In this document: in pieces, positions 39,064 to 45,702 of the stretch
Position numbering within the stretch: the stretch's first letter is position 1
How the letters are laid out: each line of letters opens with the position of its first letter
Source: Alkalihalobacillus pseudalcaliphilus
Lineage (GTDB): Bacteria; Bacillota; Bacilli; Bacillales; Bacillaceae_D
Assembly: GCA_001038565.1 (NCBI GenBank)
Contig: LFJO01000005.1
Coordinates: 1-45,702 of the forward strand
DNA length: 45,702 nt
Reading direction: 5' to 3'
The notes under the pieces: model-generated
What the model was told of the DNA's origin: nothing
Database searches by the model: none
The model's input: the letters and a program-made list of their open reading frames with translations, nothing else
Made by a program: the position numbers and the translations under genes

Positions 39064-39419
39064 TCCGCGAGCTGAAACACGTGGCTACCTTGCGGGCTGT
39101 CCGCGTAATCCTTACCGACGTATTCGAAGCGGACCGGTAGCTCTTCCTCGGGCACGTTAATCTTGCGGACAAGTTCGCGCACGTGGCAATAGCGGCGCTT
39201 ATCGAACTTAAACGGTATCACATTCGGAAGCTTCACCACGTCCGGCTTGGCGAGCACGAGACGCTGATTCACGGAGTCATAGCCGACATGTAGCGTAAAG
39301 TCGCCCGTCTTGGGCACGTTTAGAATGGCGGTGGCGCCGGAACTGACGCAAAGGCGTTTTTGCGCGTCGAACGTAATAAATTCGGGCGCTTGGCTCGAAA
39401 TCCAATCGATTGGCGGCAT
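39024..39419 (-). CDS. Hypothetical protein, reverse-strand operon
   Basis: 131 residues, beta-rich (LCVSSGATAILNVPKTGDFTLHVGYDSVNQRLVLAKPDVVKL, then RRYCHVRELVRK). The first part has a swapped-hairpin AbrB-like feel but this is weak. Last of three genes transcribed against the rest of the region, and it overlaps the end of the methyltransferase gene by 40 bp. Confidence 0.7.
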   Translation of the reverse strand: MPPIDWISSQAPEFITFDAQKRLCVSSGATAILNVPKTGDFTLHVGYDSVNQRLVLAKPDVVKLPNVIPFKFDKRRYCHVRELVRKINVPEEELPVRFEYVGKDYADSPQGSHVFQLADYSAPDDAGRADK

Positions 39420-39613
39420 TAGGGAACACGCTCACTTTCGTTTAGTTTACGATAAGTATAGCGTAATTGCGTACGTGCCGCAATAAGTTCGTCGTAGTAA
39501 CGCTCTAGTTCGGGTCTTGGCTCCGGCGTGGCATAGCGTTCGAGTGCGTCTATTTCCGCCTGTATGGCGGTGAGCACAACGGCGAGTTGGGCGGGCGTTA
39601 ACAAATACGTCAC
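39419..39613 (-). CDS. Hypothetical helical protein, reverse-strand operon
   Basis: 64 residues with two predicted helices (LLTPAQLAVVLTAIQAEIDALERYA and LERYYDELIAARTQLRYTYRKL). The start overlaps the end of the gene before it in its operon by 4 bp, and its stop shares a base with the next start. Not recognised. Confidence 0.7.
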   Translation of the reverse strand: MTYLLTPAQLAVVLTAIQAEIDALERYATPEPRPELERYYDELIAARTQLRYTYRKLNESERVP

Positions 39614-39846
39614 TCCCTCTCGGCAAATTGCTTGTCAATGTACGCGAGGGCTTCGTCTAGGTGGCGGGTAAGAGCGAGCACGCGTCCGTTGAGGTATTCT
39701 CGGTCAGGATTATCCTCGACAAAACACTCTACGCAAACTTGGACGCACATCCCATATTGACTGCGAATATAGTCTACTGCGTCCGCCTTGAAGCGCTTTT
39801 TAGCCGCCCGTACTGCATGGCGATAAAATTCATTATTTTTATTCAT
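39610..39846 (-). CDS. Hypothetical protein, first gene of the reverse-strand operon
   Basis: 78 residues from the ATG at 39846, which has GGAGG upstream on this strand. Basic, helical, with three Cys (YGMCVQVCVECFV) that might bind metal. Not recognised. A consensus promoter lies just upstream. Confidence 0.7.
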   Translation of the reverse strand: MNKNNEFYRHAVRAAKKRFKADAVDYIRSQYGMCVQVCVECFVEDNPDREYLNGRVLALTRHLDEALAYIDKQFAERE

Positions 39847-39883
39847 TACGTCAACCTCCGTTTGATTTCGTTTAATTATAATT

Positions 39884-39912
39884 ATTGTACGCGGATAATC
39901 GACGGATGTAAA
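39884..39912 (-). promoter_or_regulatory. Promoter of the reverse-strand three-gene operon
   Basis: On the minus strand: -35 TTTACA (39912-39907), 17-bp spacer, -10 TACAAT (39889-39884). It overlaps the leader of the plus-strand N6 methyltransferase gene. Confidence 0.7.
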
Positions 39913-39958
39913 GCGGGAGTTAACGAAAAGTTTCGACAAATAGCAAGGAGGCGGTAAA

Positions 39959-41533
39959 TTGTTTAATGCGGATTTTTACCCAACGCCCGACGAGCTAATA
40001 AAAGAATTGCTCGCGATGAGTATTGGGGGTAATATAAGCCGGCTAGGAATTAAAAAAGATGATGCGGTTACTCTACGCGGTCGTGTACTAGAGCCTTCCG
40101 CGGGTAAAGGAAACATCGTTAATTACATTCGGGAAAAATGTAGAAGAAGTGCCGTGAAAATCGATGTGATTGAAAATGATCCGGAACTTTCAAGTCTCTT
40201 AACGGGTGCAGGCAATACGGTTGTTTGGTCGGACTTTCTCACGTTTAAGACTTACCGAGAATACGATGCAATCGTTATGAATCCGCCATTTAGTGCCGGC
40301 GACAAACACCTACTCTACGCGATCAATCTCGCAAGTAGTCAAATAACGAAAGACTGCGAAATTTACGCGATAATAAACGCAGAAACGATACGAAATCCGT
40401 TCAGTAATTCGCGGAAAGAGTTAGCGCGTTTGCTCGATGTTCACAGAGCTAAAATAGAATTCGTAAAAGGTGCATTTAGTTCGGCGGAACGGAAAACTGA
40501 CGTAGAAGTTGCGTTAATTTACGCGAAAATACGCCGAGACGACGCGAGCGAGGATTTATATCGAAGTGCCATCGACGCGGTGAAGGAAGCGAGAGACGGT
40601 AGTGCGGACGAGGCAATTTCATCGGCACTAAGTACGTTTGTCGAGCGTCAAGAAGTGCAAGAGCGCGTTGATGATATTACGAGACTTGTTAGTGAATACG
40701 ACCAAGCCGTTAAATTGATTCGTGAAGATTATGAAATTAACAAAAAGAAGACAGACTTCTTAAATTATATATCAAATCTGAACGGCGGGAAGATTCATGC
40801 CCCTTATGACAATAATTCCGCTAATTACGAGGACGATATACAGAAAATGCGTTCGGCATATTGGGGCTTGATTCTAAGAACGGATAAATTTATGCAAAGG
40901 TTAACAACACAGGCGAGAGAAAAATTAAGTCGTCAGTTGGATTCCGCGTCCGACCTAGAAATTAACTTAACTAATATATACATGCTATTACACGCGATAG
41001 TGGCGAACTCCTCCGATATGTTGCTAAGTAGCGTAGTTAGTATATTCGAGAAAATAACATCATTTAGCCGTAGGGATTTTTCGACAAATATACACTACTA
41101 CAATGGTTGGCGTACTAATGACTCCTATAAAATCGGGAAAAAGATCATTTATCCGTTCTTCTCTAATTTCGGAGATTGGGACATGGGCGAGCGAGATAAA
41201 AGTTTTGCTAGCGTAGACTATCGAATTAAAGGCTTTGTTCTCGACTTGTTAAAGGCATTTGAACCGTTCCGATCGGTTGAGCATGATTTTACGCGGATAG
41301 GAAAAGGGGAGTTCGAAAATGACGTTCTCCGGTTTAAGATGTTTCGAAAAGGCACCGTGCATATTTGGTTTAAAGACTTGGAAACGTTGAATAAGATCAA
41401 CTATGTTTGCGGGCGTAGCTTTAATTGGCTCCCTACGGAAGAAGAGTTGCGGACCGACGTGAAAGCTCGCGATTATATTGCGAAAGAATTCGGCGATATT
41501 CAAACGGACGTAAATCGATTATTAGGAGCGTGA
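39959..41533 (+). CDS. N6-adenine DNA methyltransferase with large C-terminal domain
   Basis: 524 residues from TTG with AAGGAGG upstream. Motif I VLEPSAGKGNIVNYI (residues 43-57), an acidic IDVIENDPEL, and the catalytic IVMNPPFSAGDKH (NPPF, near residue 110) define the N-terminal 210 residues. Residues 230-524 resemble the DUF4942-type extension that accompanies such phage methyltransferases (VSEYDQAVKLIREDYEI) and may recognise DNA. A protective role against host restriction is the simplest reading. Confidence 0.88.
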   Translation: MFNADFYPTPDELIKELLAMSIGGNISRLGIKKDDAVTLRGRVLEPSAGKGNIVNYIREKCRRSAVKIDVIENDPELSSLLTGAGNTVVWSDFLTFKTYREYDAIVMNPPFSAGDKHLLYAINLASSQITKDCEIYAIINAETIRNPFSNSRKELARLLDVHRAKIEFVKGAFSSAERKTDVEVALIYAKIRRDDASEDLYRSAIDAVKEARDGSADEAISSALSTFVERQEVQERVDDITRLVSEYDQAVKLIREDYEINKKKTDFLNYISNLNGGKIHAPYDNNSANYEDDIQKMRSAYWGLILRTDKFMQRLTTQAREKLSRQLDSASDLEINLTNIYMLLHAIVANSSDMLLSSVVSIFEKITSFSRRDFSTNIHYYNGWRTNDSYKIGKKIIYPFFSNFGDWDMGERDKSFASVDYRIKGFVLDLLKAFEPFRSVEHDFTRIGKGEFENDVLRFKMFRKGTVHIWFKDLETLNKINYVCGRSFNWLPTEEELRTDVKARDYIAKEFGDIQTDVNRLLGA

Positions 41534-41537
41534 ACGA

Positions 41538-41930
41538 ATGGGCGTCAGCAAATTCGACAAGTCAGCGGCACACAAACGGTACGAAACGCGCTACGCCGGC
41601 TTAACGACCGGCAAGCAAGTCCGCCTACTCTTACGCGACATACACGCCTTACGAATACGTGCCGAGCAGGGCGACTTTGCGGCGGTGGACGTGCTCGCCG
41701 ACTTAACTACGGCGGTCACACGGGCGGGGCTGACGGCGAGACAGTGGGAGGCGGTCGAGAACGTCTATTTACGCGATATGACGCAAGAGGACGCAGGGAG
41801 AGCGATGGGGGTTAGTCGGCAATCTATGTACGAGTACCTTGAGCGGGCGGAGGAAAAGATATCGGAAATCTACTACTATTGGGCGGGACATGGCGAAGGA
41901 TATTCAATTAGTGGAGGGGATGCGGTATGA
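41538..41930 (+). CDS. Sigma region 4-like phage transcription regulator
   Basis: 130 residues. The C-terminal half (LTARQWEAVENVYLRDMTQEDAGRAMGVSRQSMYEYLERAEEKI) is a clear sigma-70 region 4 helix-turn-helix, as in ArpU/RinA/LtrC-like late regulators of phages from Firmicutes. The N-terminal half is basic and helical. At the end of the DNA-synthesis block, it could turn on late genes located beyond this window. Confidence 0.82.
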   Translation: MGVSKFDKSAAHKRYETRYAGLTTGKQVRLLLRDIHALRIRAEQGDFAAVDVLADLTTAVTRAGLTARQWEAVENVYLRDMTQEDAGRAMGVSRQSMYEYLERAEEKISEIYYYWAGHGEGYSISGGDAV

Positions 41931-42391
41931 ACGAGAACGGTAAATTGTATAAATTCCTAGAAAAAGTCGCTGAAAATAAGGCAGGATATGTCTTGTTGTT
42001 ATGTATATACAAACTACAATGCGCCTTTACTTTCATAAAGAACTACTTTAAAAGAGATGCGTTTATTGAGGTTCAATATTGTTACTACGGTCAAGTAGGA
42101 GACCAGAAAAAAACCAAATTCCCTGACAGTTTCAACATTTATGTTATAGAAAAAGGAAATTGTACTAGTTTATTTAATAAAATTGATTTCTCAGAGGCGG
42201 AAAGAATCGCTAAATTACTAACAGAGGACAAAGACAAATTAAAGTTGGAGATAGGCTTAGGGATGGGGACTAGTTATATCATCATTCCGAAATGGGCTAA
42301 GAAGCGACTTTCTGACGAGTTATTCGAAGTAGTCGAGAATACTCGTGAAATGGTGCAAGATTATAAGAAATGGGCGGAGGGCGCCGAATGA
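41927..42391 (+). CDS. AT-rich hypothetical protein
   Basis: 154 residues; moderately basic N-terminus with a hydrophobic stretch (AGYVLLLCIYKLQCAFTF). The rest is alpha/beta (FIEVQYCYYGQVGDQKKTKFPDSFNIYVIEKGN). Much more AT-rich than both neighbours although overlapping both by 4 bp, so likely a later insertion that kept coupling. Not recognised. Confidence 0.7.
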   Translation: MNENGKLYKFLEKVAENKAGYVLLLCIYKLQCAFTFIKNYFKRDAFIEVQYCYYGQVGDQKKTKFPDSFNIYVIEKGNCTSLFNKIDFSEAERIAKLLTEDKDKLKLEIGLGMGTSYIIIPKWAKKRLSDELFEVVENTREMVQDYKKWAEGAE

Positions 42392-42870
42392 AATCACTCG
42401 ACGAACTAATCGCGGAAGATATTACGGACGTAAACTCGAGAATGGACGCAGTAGAGACGTTCTACTTAACCGCGCGATTAAATTGTCGCGAGTTAACTTC
42501 CGGAGAAATTGACCGCATTAACAGCTACGTATTACGTGAGGACTTACGCTATAACCACGCGGACAAGATGACACTAATCGAATACCCCGTCATGACCGCT
42601 AGGCAGGCGGAAAGACGCGCCAAAAAGGAAACGTCCTTAAAGGCGGTTTATGACGTAGCCACAGACGGTCGCAGACACGCGCCGCCCACACGTAGAAAGC
42701 GTAACGACTACGAAAATTGGTCCGTTAATCAACACGCAAAAGCACGGAATAAGGAAAGGCGTGAACAGTACGTGTCCTTCACGAAAGTACAACCGGTAGA
42801 GAAGTACGTTATAGACCCGCAAGAAATCGTCGAATATTTACGCGAAAAGTACGGTCGCAAGCTAAAATAA
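42388..42870 (+). CDS. Hypothetical protein
   Basis: 160 residues from ATG 42388, with GCGGAGG upstream. Residues 5-45 are helical (LDELIAEDITDVNSRMDAVETFY), then basic segments (QAERRAKKETSLKAVYD, RRKRND) typical of nucleic-acid contact. Ends with IDPQEIVEYLREKYGRK. No family was recognised. Confidence 0.7.
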   Translation: MKSLDELIAEDITDVNSRMDAVETFYLTARLNCRELTSGEIDRINSYVLREDLRYNHADKMTLIEYPVMTARQAERRAKKETSLKAVYDVATDGRRHAPPTRRKRNDYENWSVNQHAKARNKERREQYVSFTKVQPVEKYVIDPQEIVEYLREKYGRKLK

Positions 42871-43120
42871 CCCTGCAATTTCCGCGATTAGCTGGTATAG
42901 AGGTTGAAATCTTGTCGCGGGACACCGTGACGCACATTTAACGCGTAAAAGCGGTCGCATAGACGGCTAAGCTCGCGCAATTTTACAGCCCCGCTTCGGC
43001 GGATAAACGGTGACGCGCGAATAAGGCTGGCGTGAAAATGGCGAAACATTGAAACGGGAACGTCCGCGGAATGCTTACGGAGCGCCGCGGTAATATAAAC
43101 CGAAAAGGGAGTCGATGTAC
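42871..43120 (+). other. 250-bp gap with stable hairpin
   Basis: No plus-strand gene. CCGC-TTCG-GCGG (42991-43002) would form an extra-stable UUCG tetraloop hairpin. The surroundings hold many short GC-rich inverted repeats. A minus-strand ORF here lacks a ribosome site. This may be a leader RNA or terminator-like element. Confidence 0.4.
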
Positions 43121-43639
43121 ATGGCGGAATCAAACCGCGGAGTAAGTGACGAAGTGACAAAGTCGAGAAGTATCGGCGAAATTACAGCAAAGGTGTCCGT
43201 AGACTGTTCGGAAGCAATCAGCGGACTGAAAGCGGTCCAACGTGAAGCACGCAAGGCGACGCAAGAGCTACGGGAACTGGAGTCGACAAAGAGCGAAGGC
43301 ATTGTCGAAACGTTGCGCGAGTATCACCGAATACAAGGTTATGACGGAAATTGGAATCATGACGACTATATGCGCGGAATGTATAACGCGTTTGAGATGT
43401 TGGTCGCTCAAGTTGACGGCAGGGTTCCTGAGTTTAAAGAAACGCCGCACACATCCGACTTCCACCTATATCAAGTACCAACTGCGGACCTAGTTGCGGA
43501 ATTGGCGCGCAGGGAAGGCGTAAAGGAAATCGCAATTCAGCCGCATCAGCCGTTTGAGATTAGCCGGGTAGAGCCACCGTTCGGTAAGGTTACGGACGAG
43601 GAAAGCGGGTCCGCTCGCGTATTAGTGGTGACGGACTGA
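43121..43639 (+). CDS. Hypothetical phage protein
   Basis: 172 residues from ATG 43121 (GGGAG 9 bp upstream; ATG 43115 is too close). Residues 18-60 (IGEITAKVSVDCSEAISGLKAVQREARKATQELREL) are the VxxDxSExIxGLKAxQREA pattern found in many Bacillus phage proteins, forming a helix pair. The middle is YHRIQGYDGNWNHDDYMRGMYNAFEML. Function unknown. Confidence 0.72.
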   Translation: MAESNRGVSDEVTKSRSIGEITAKVSVDCSEAISGLKAVQREARKATQELRELESTKSEGIVETLREYHRIQGYDGNWNHDDYMRGMYNAFEMLVAQVDGRVPEFKETPHTSDFHLYQVPTADLVAELARREGVKEIAIQPHQPFEISRVEPPFGKVTDEESGSARVLVVTD

Positions 43640-43860
43640 TGGGCGTTAGAGAGACGTGCTCTTTCTGCGGAAAAGAAACGGAACGAGCCGGTCGTGCTTT
43701 CGTGGCGAATCCGTTTTGTTCCGGCTGTTACGAGCAACGATTAGAAGCGTCGGGCGCCGTAGATATGCGAGATAATTGGCGCGAGATAGACTTCGGTAAT
43801 GGATATTCGCGGATAGAAGCGATTGATAGAACGAAATTATGGAAGGCGGCGGCAAAATGA
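43639..43860 (+). CDS. Small zinc-binding protein
   Basis: 73 residues. CSFCGKET at residues 7-14 and CSGC near residue 30 form a four-Cys zinc ribbon. Short C-terminal helix. The start touches the previous stop and the end overlaps the next gene by 4 bp. Similar in type to the product at 23474. Confidence 0.7.
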   Translation: MGVRETCSFCGKETERAGRAFVANPFCSGCYEQRLEASGAVDMRDNWREIDFGNGYSRIEAIDRTKLWKAAAK

Positions 43861-44048
43861 ACGAAGAAATTATCGCACATGCGAAAGCTATTTCGGAATG
43901 GTTACGCGAAAATAAGAACCCGCACACGGCCGTTGAGATTACGGTTAGTGGCGTAAAGGTAACGTCGGATGACGAGTACGTGCCGTTCATTGAGGCGATT
44001 GAGCTTCCGCCTGTTACGCACTTTGTAGAAGTTCCGAAAACATACTAA
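43857..44048 (+). CDS. Hypothetical small protein
   Basis: 63 residues from ATG 43857. One N-terminal helix (IIAHAKAISEWLRENKN) then strands (TAVEITVSGVKVTSDDEYVPF). Last gene of its operon, directly followed by a terminator. Not recognised. Confidence 0.65.
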   Translation: MNEEIIAHAKAISEWLRENKNPHTAVEITVSGVKVTSDDEYVPFIEAIELPPVTHFVEVPKTY

Positions 44049-44072
44049 GCGCCTTAACGGGCGTTTTTTTTT
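44049..44072 (+). terminator. Rho-independent terminator
   Basis: CGCC pairs with GGCG around a short loop (TTAAC plus G) and is followed by a long T run (44064-44072). Confidence 0.8.
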
Positions 44073-44102
44073 GCGTTTAAAAGTTTAACGGAGGTGTCGC
44101 TA

Positions 44103-44303
44103 GTGAACGATAAACTATTTTGCTATTCAACTACGCTTATGTATTTCCTGCGCTCAAACGGTGTCCGCTACGAGTATACAACGCTCCATAAACGGACGGG
44201 CAACCGCATGTGGGTATTCGCGAAAACTGACCGCGTAAAAGCGCTGCTCGACGAATACGACGCACGCAAGGCGGACTACAAAGCGAAAATAGGCGCGGAA
44301 TAA
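44103..44303 (+). CDS. Hypothetical small protein
   Basis: 66 residues from GTG 44103, with GGAGG 8 bp upstream. Basic and Tyr-rich: FCYSTTLMYFLRSNGVRYEYTTLHKRTGNRMWVFAKTDRVKALLDEY. A small alpha/beta module with the rhythm of phage proteins that bind DNA or RNA. Not recognised. Confidence 0.65.
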   Translation: MNDKLFCYSTTLMYFLRSNGVRYEYTTLHKRTGNRMWVFAKTDRVKALLDEYDARKADYKAKIGAE

Positions 44304-44337
44304 ACGGCGTCAATAGTTAACGGAGGTATTAGTAAAT

Positions 44338-44703
44338 ATGACGAAGCTAAGCAATTTTACCGCGGTAAGCAACGACCTTAAGCCGGTCTTGTTCGCGAAT
44401 CCTGCCGTCGGGTATGCGGAAATCGCCGTGTATTTGTACCTCGCGATGCACGTACAAGTTAGCGAGGATGCCGGCAAGGGTACGCCTAACGGAAAGCAAG
44501 GCTACGCGTACACGACTAAGGCGAGAATGCAAGGGGAACTCGCGATAGGTAAGACGAAGCTGAACCGGTCGCTTGACGTGCTGGAGGCGGAAGGGTTGAT
44601 TAAGGCGCGTGAGGTGGCGAATAAGTACGGAGGGAAGCCGTTGAAAGAGTACCGGCTGAGTGACGAGTGGAAGGGCGCTTTAGCGGATCGAAGTACGATC
44701 TAG
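44338..44703 (+). CDS. Winged-helix protein, second initiator-like gene
   Basis: 121 residues. A winged-helix domain: VGYAEIAVYLYLAMHVQ, YAYTTKARMQGELAIGKTKLNRSLDVLEAEGLIKAREV, then KPLKEYRLSDEW. It has the same design as the gene at 7720 (length, domain, stop within the first downstream repeat) although sequence similarity is low. Three copies of ACGATCT spaced 22 bp follow. An initiator or a regulator that acts on those repeats is the natural guess. Confidence 0.78.
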   Translation: MTKLSNFTAVSNDLKPVLFANPAVGYAEIAVYLYLAMHVQVSEDAGKGTPNGKQGYAYTTKARMQGELAIGKTKLNRSLDVLEAEGLIKAREVANKYGGKPLKEYRLSDEWKGALADRSTI

Positions 44704-44745
44704 CCCTTCGCAAAGGACGATCTAGCCCTTTGCAAAGGACGATCT
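44695..44745 (+). repeat. 22-bp iteron-like repeats
   Basis: Two full copies at 44695-44716 and 44717-44738, one mismatch, and a partial third copy (ACGATCT, 44739-44745). The unit contains TAGCCCTT and GCAAAGG. The stop codon of the winged-helix gene is in the first copy. Confidence 0.75.
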
Positions 44746-44753
44746 GAACCCTA

Positions 44754-44797
44754 TTAAGAAGATTGAACTTAAGTATATTGATCTTAAGAAGATTGAA
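44754..44797 (+). repeat. 14-bp direct repeat pair
   Basis: TTAAGAAGATTGAA occurs exactly at 44754-44767 and 44784-44797, 30 bp apart, in an AT-rich stretch just after the 22-bp repeats, consistent with an origin-like unwinding region. Confidence 0.6.
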
Positions 44798-44800
44798 AAG

Positions 44801-44923
44801 ATGGCGGGGCAAAAGAAAGAGATCATTCGTCACTACGTTCCTCAACAAGCATTCACTAACGTTCATACTTGTAAATATATCTGTCCGCGAAAGGTTTTAA
44901 CTAAAAGAGAAGAAGATCTTTAG
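44801..44923 (+). CDS. Small ORF with the IRHYVPQQxFTNVH block, second copy
   Basis: 40 codons from ATG 44801. It contains IRHYVPQQAFTNVHTC, matching the ORF at 8081-8239, and both are followed by TCCGCGAAAG at DNA level. No clear ribosome site. Either a conserved small gene or a shared cis-acting sequence that happens to be open. Confidence 0.35.
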   Translation: MAGQKKEIIRHYVPQQAFTNVHTCKYICPRKVLTKREEDL

Positions 44924-44969
44924 ATTATTCGAAGAAGGCAAGCCGAGCCAGCCACGCGCCGCGCCATCG

Positions 44970-44978
44970 TGCTATAAT
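44970..44978 (+). promoter_or_regulatory. Extended -10 promoter
   Basis: TGCTATAAT: TATAAT at 44973-44978 preceded by TG. It stands about 20 bp before the gene at 44999. No -35 match. Confidence 0.5.
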
Positions 44979-44998
44979 AGCCGTTGGAGGTGGCGGTT

Positions 44999-45190
44999 AT
45001 GGACGAGCAATATGCGCAGGCACTAGCGGAATTACGCGAAGGCACTATCGATGAGTACCGCGTTGCTAAAGCGGACTTTCTTGCGTTCCGCGTCGTATTA
45101 TTGGCGCAGGAGGATGCGCAGAGTTTTCGAGGGAACGCACAAATCGGCGGAGACGTCGTATATACGTATGAGCCGGGATGGACGAAATAG
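44999..45190 (+). CDS. Hypothetical small protein
   Basis: 63 residues from ATG 44999, with GGAGG (44986-44990) 8 bp upstream. Helical (YAQALAELREGTIDEYRVAKADFLAFRVVLLAQEDA), then a short polar tail. Expressed from its own promoter. Not recognised. Last gene seen in the window. Confidence 0.65.
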   Translation: MDEQYAQALAELREGTIDEYRVAKADFLAFRVVLLAQEDAQSFRGNAQIGGDVVYTYEPGWTK

Positions 45191-45702
45191 GACGTCGCTA
45201 TAGCCCTTTGTTGTGTCGCTATATTGGCGCGTATATAATAAAGAAGCGTGTAGGTTGCGGTTATACACGAAGGTCAACGGAAGGGCTTCGCTATAGGCGT
45301 TGTATTTGCGGGCATTTTAAGGCGTTATAGGCTACGTAAGGGTTTCGGTATAAGGGCGATGTAAAGTCGCTATATGCGCGGTGATATGGCGTTATTTACT
45401 AGGCTAGCGATTCACCGCGGAAGCCCTTCGAAAACTCACGGGGTCAGCCGGTCGCAAGCCGAATATGCCATTCCGTTTATGCACGATTCTATACATCGGT
45501 CGCGTGCATAGTTATACGTAGTGTAACGGTATAATGCGGACTTATACGCGTGTATATTTGCATAACGAAACTTGCACCGATTTGACGGGCGAAACCGTTG
45601 GCACGCAAGGGATTCGATTGAATGTAAGTTGACATAATAAAGATTATCGGAAGCAAATGATGTATATTAATGAATATGATATGCACTCTAATTGTCGTAA
45701 TT
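45191..45702 (+). other. Gene-free right end with short repeats
   Basis: 512 bp without a credible gene on either strand. GTCGCTATA occurs at 45194, 45215 and 45366, and TTCGCTATA at 45287. TAGCCCTTTG at 45201 repeats a 10-mer of the 22-bp iterons at 44723. GGAAGGGCTTCG (near 45279) and GGAAGCCCTTCG (near 45419) are near-mirror words. TATAAT-like boxes lie near 45233 and 45529. It looks regulatory or origin-related. Confidence 0.5.

Noticed and set aside
42888-43302. Minus-strand frames of 75-90 codons near 42.9-43.3 kb
   Set aside because: No ribosome site, they overlap the start of the gene at 43121 on the other strand, and their composition looks like an antisense shadow.
45489-45686. Minus-strand frame of 65 codons at the right end
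   Set aside because: Odd composition rich in I, H and T, no ribosome site, and it covers promoter-like and repeat sequence.
4573-45702. Insertion sequence or transposase
   Set aside because: No DDE or HUH transposase motif and no terminal inverted repeats were seen. The mobile parts are the element itself, the nrdE intron and the HNH genes.

Overview
The window opens in a Bacillaceae-type (low-GC Firmicute) chromosome and then runs into a large integrated phage or phage-like element. The host part (1 to about 4750) begins at the 3' tip of a 23S rRNA gene. It continues through the spacer, a 5S rRNA gene and a 16-gene tRNA cluster whose order (Asn-Ser-Glu-Val-fMet-Asp-Phe-Thr-Tyr-Trp-His-Gln-Gly-Cys-Leu-Arg) closely resembles the rrn-linked clusters of Bacillus subtilis, and ends in two strong terminators. 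A four-gene host operon follows: an ABM/HmoA-like monooxygenase, a small helical protein, a cobalamin-binding protein with a CarH-like Wx9EH motif, and a PAS-STAS protein. Together they look like a small light- or cobalamin-responsive sensor.

At 4710-4750 a host tRNA-Leu(CAA) gene, with its own consensus promoter, is cut in the anticodon loop. From there the sequence becomes CpG-rich, with genes packed head to tail on ATGA, GTGA and TTGA overlaps. A tyrosine integrase lies immediately inside the junction, so this is the left end of an integrated element. The right end is not in the window, and no capsid, tail, portal or terminase gene was recognised. What is visible is the lysogeny and early half of a big temperate phage.

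Element layout: integrase and membrane protein (4.9-6.7 kb); HNH gene and a winged-helix gene followed by iteron-like repeats (6.8-8.3 kb); small early genes (8.3-14.1 kb) including a DnaC-like loader; replicative helicase and TOPRIM primase (14.2-16.8 kb); a control region with a divergent Cro/CI-like gene, an AimR-like arbitrium receptor and a sigma-like gene (16.9-19.2 kb); a promoter with a LexA-type box (19.36 kb); a possible structured leader RNA and an SSB-like protein (20.1-21.0 kb); a tiny secreted peptide (21.1 kb); a two-gene family A DNA polymerase, Cas4/RecB-like nuclease and RuvC-like resolvase (23.7-28.2 kb); class Ib ribonucleotide reductase nrdI-nrdE-nrdF with a group I intron in nrdE (29.6-34.2 kb); PhoH-like ATPase, Dam-like, C5 and N6 methyltransferases, MazG-like pyrophosphatase, dNMP kinase and a 3D-domain protein (34.2-41.5 kb); a region 4-like regulator (41.5 kb); and finally a second winged-helix gene with the same downstream repeat module (44.3-44.9 kb) and about 500 bp of gene-free, repeat-bearing DNA.

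Functionally, the element carries most of its own DNA synthesis machinery (loader, helicase, primase, SSB candidate, polymerase, resolvase) plus nucleotide supply (NrdIEF, dNMP kinase, MazG). Lysogeny may be set by the AimR-like receptor and the divergent repressor, with SOS input at 19.36 kb. The most unusual observations are: an AimR-like gene with no adjacent aimP; a polymerase split between its TGR and NLQNIP motifs; three genes whose only well-placed start codon is ATC; a gene nested inside another; duplicated winged-helix/iteron modules about 36 kb apart; and a promoter block conserved upstream of two distant genes. All function calls are by motif reading, without database searches.
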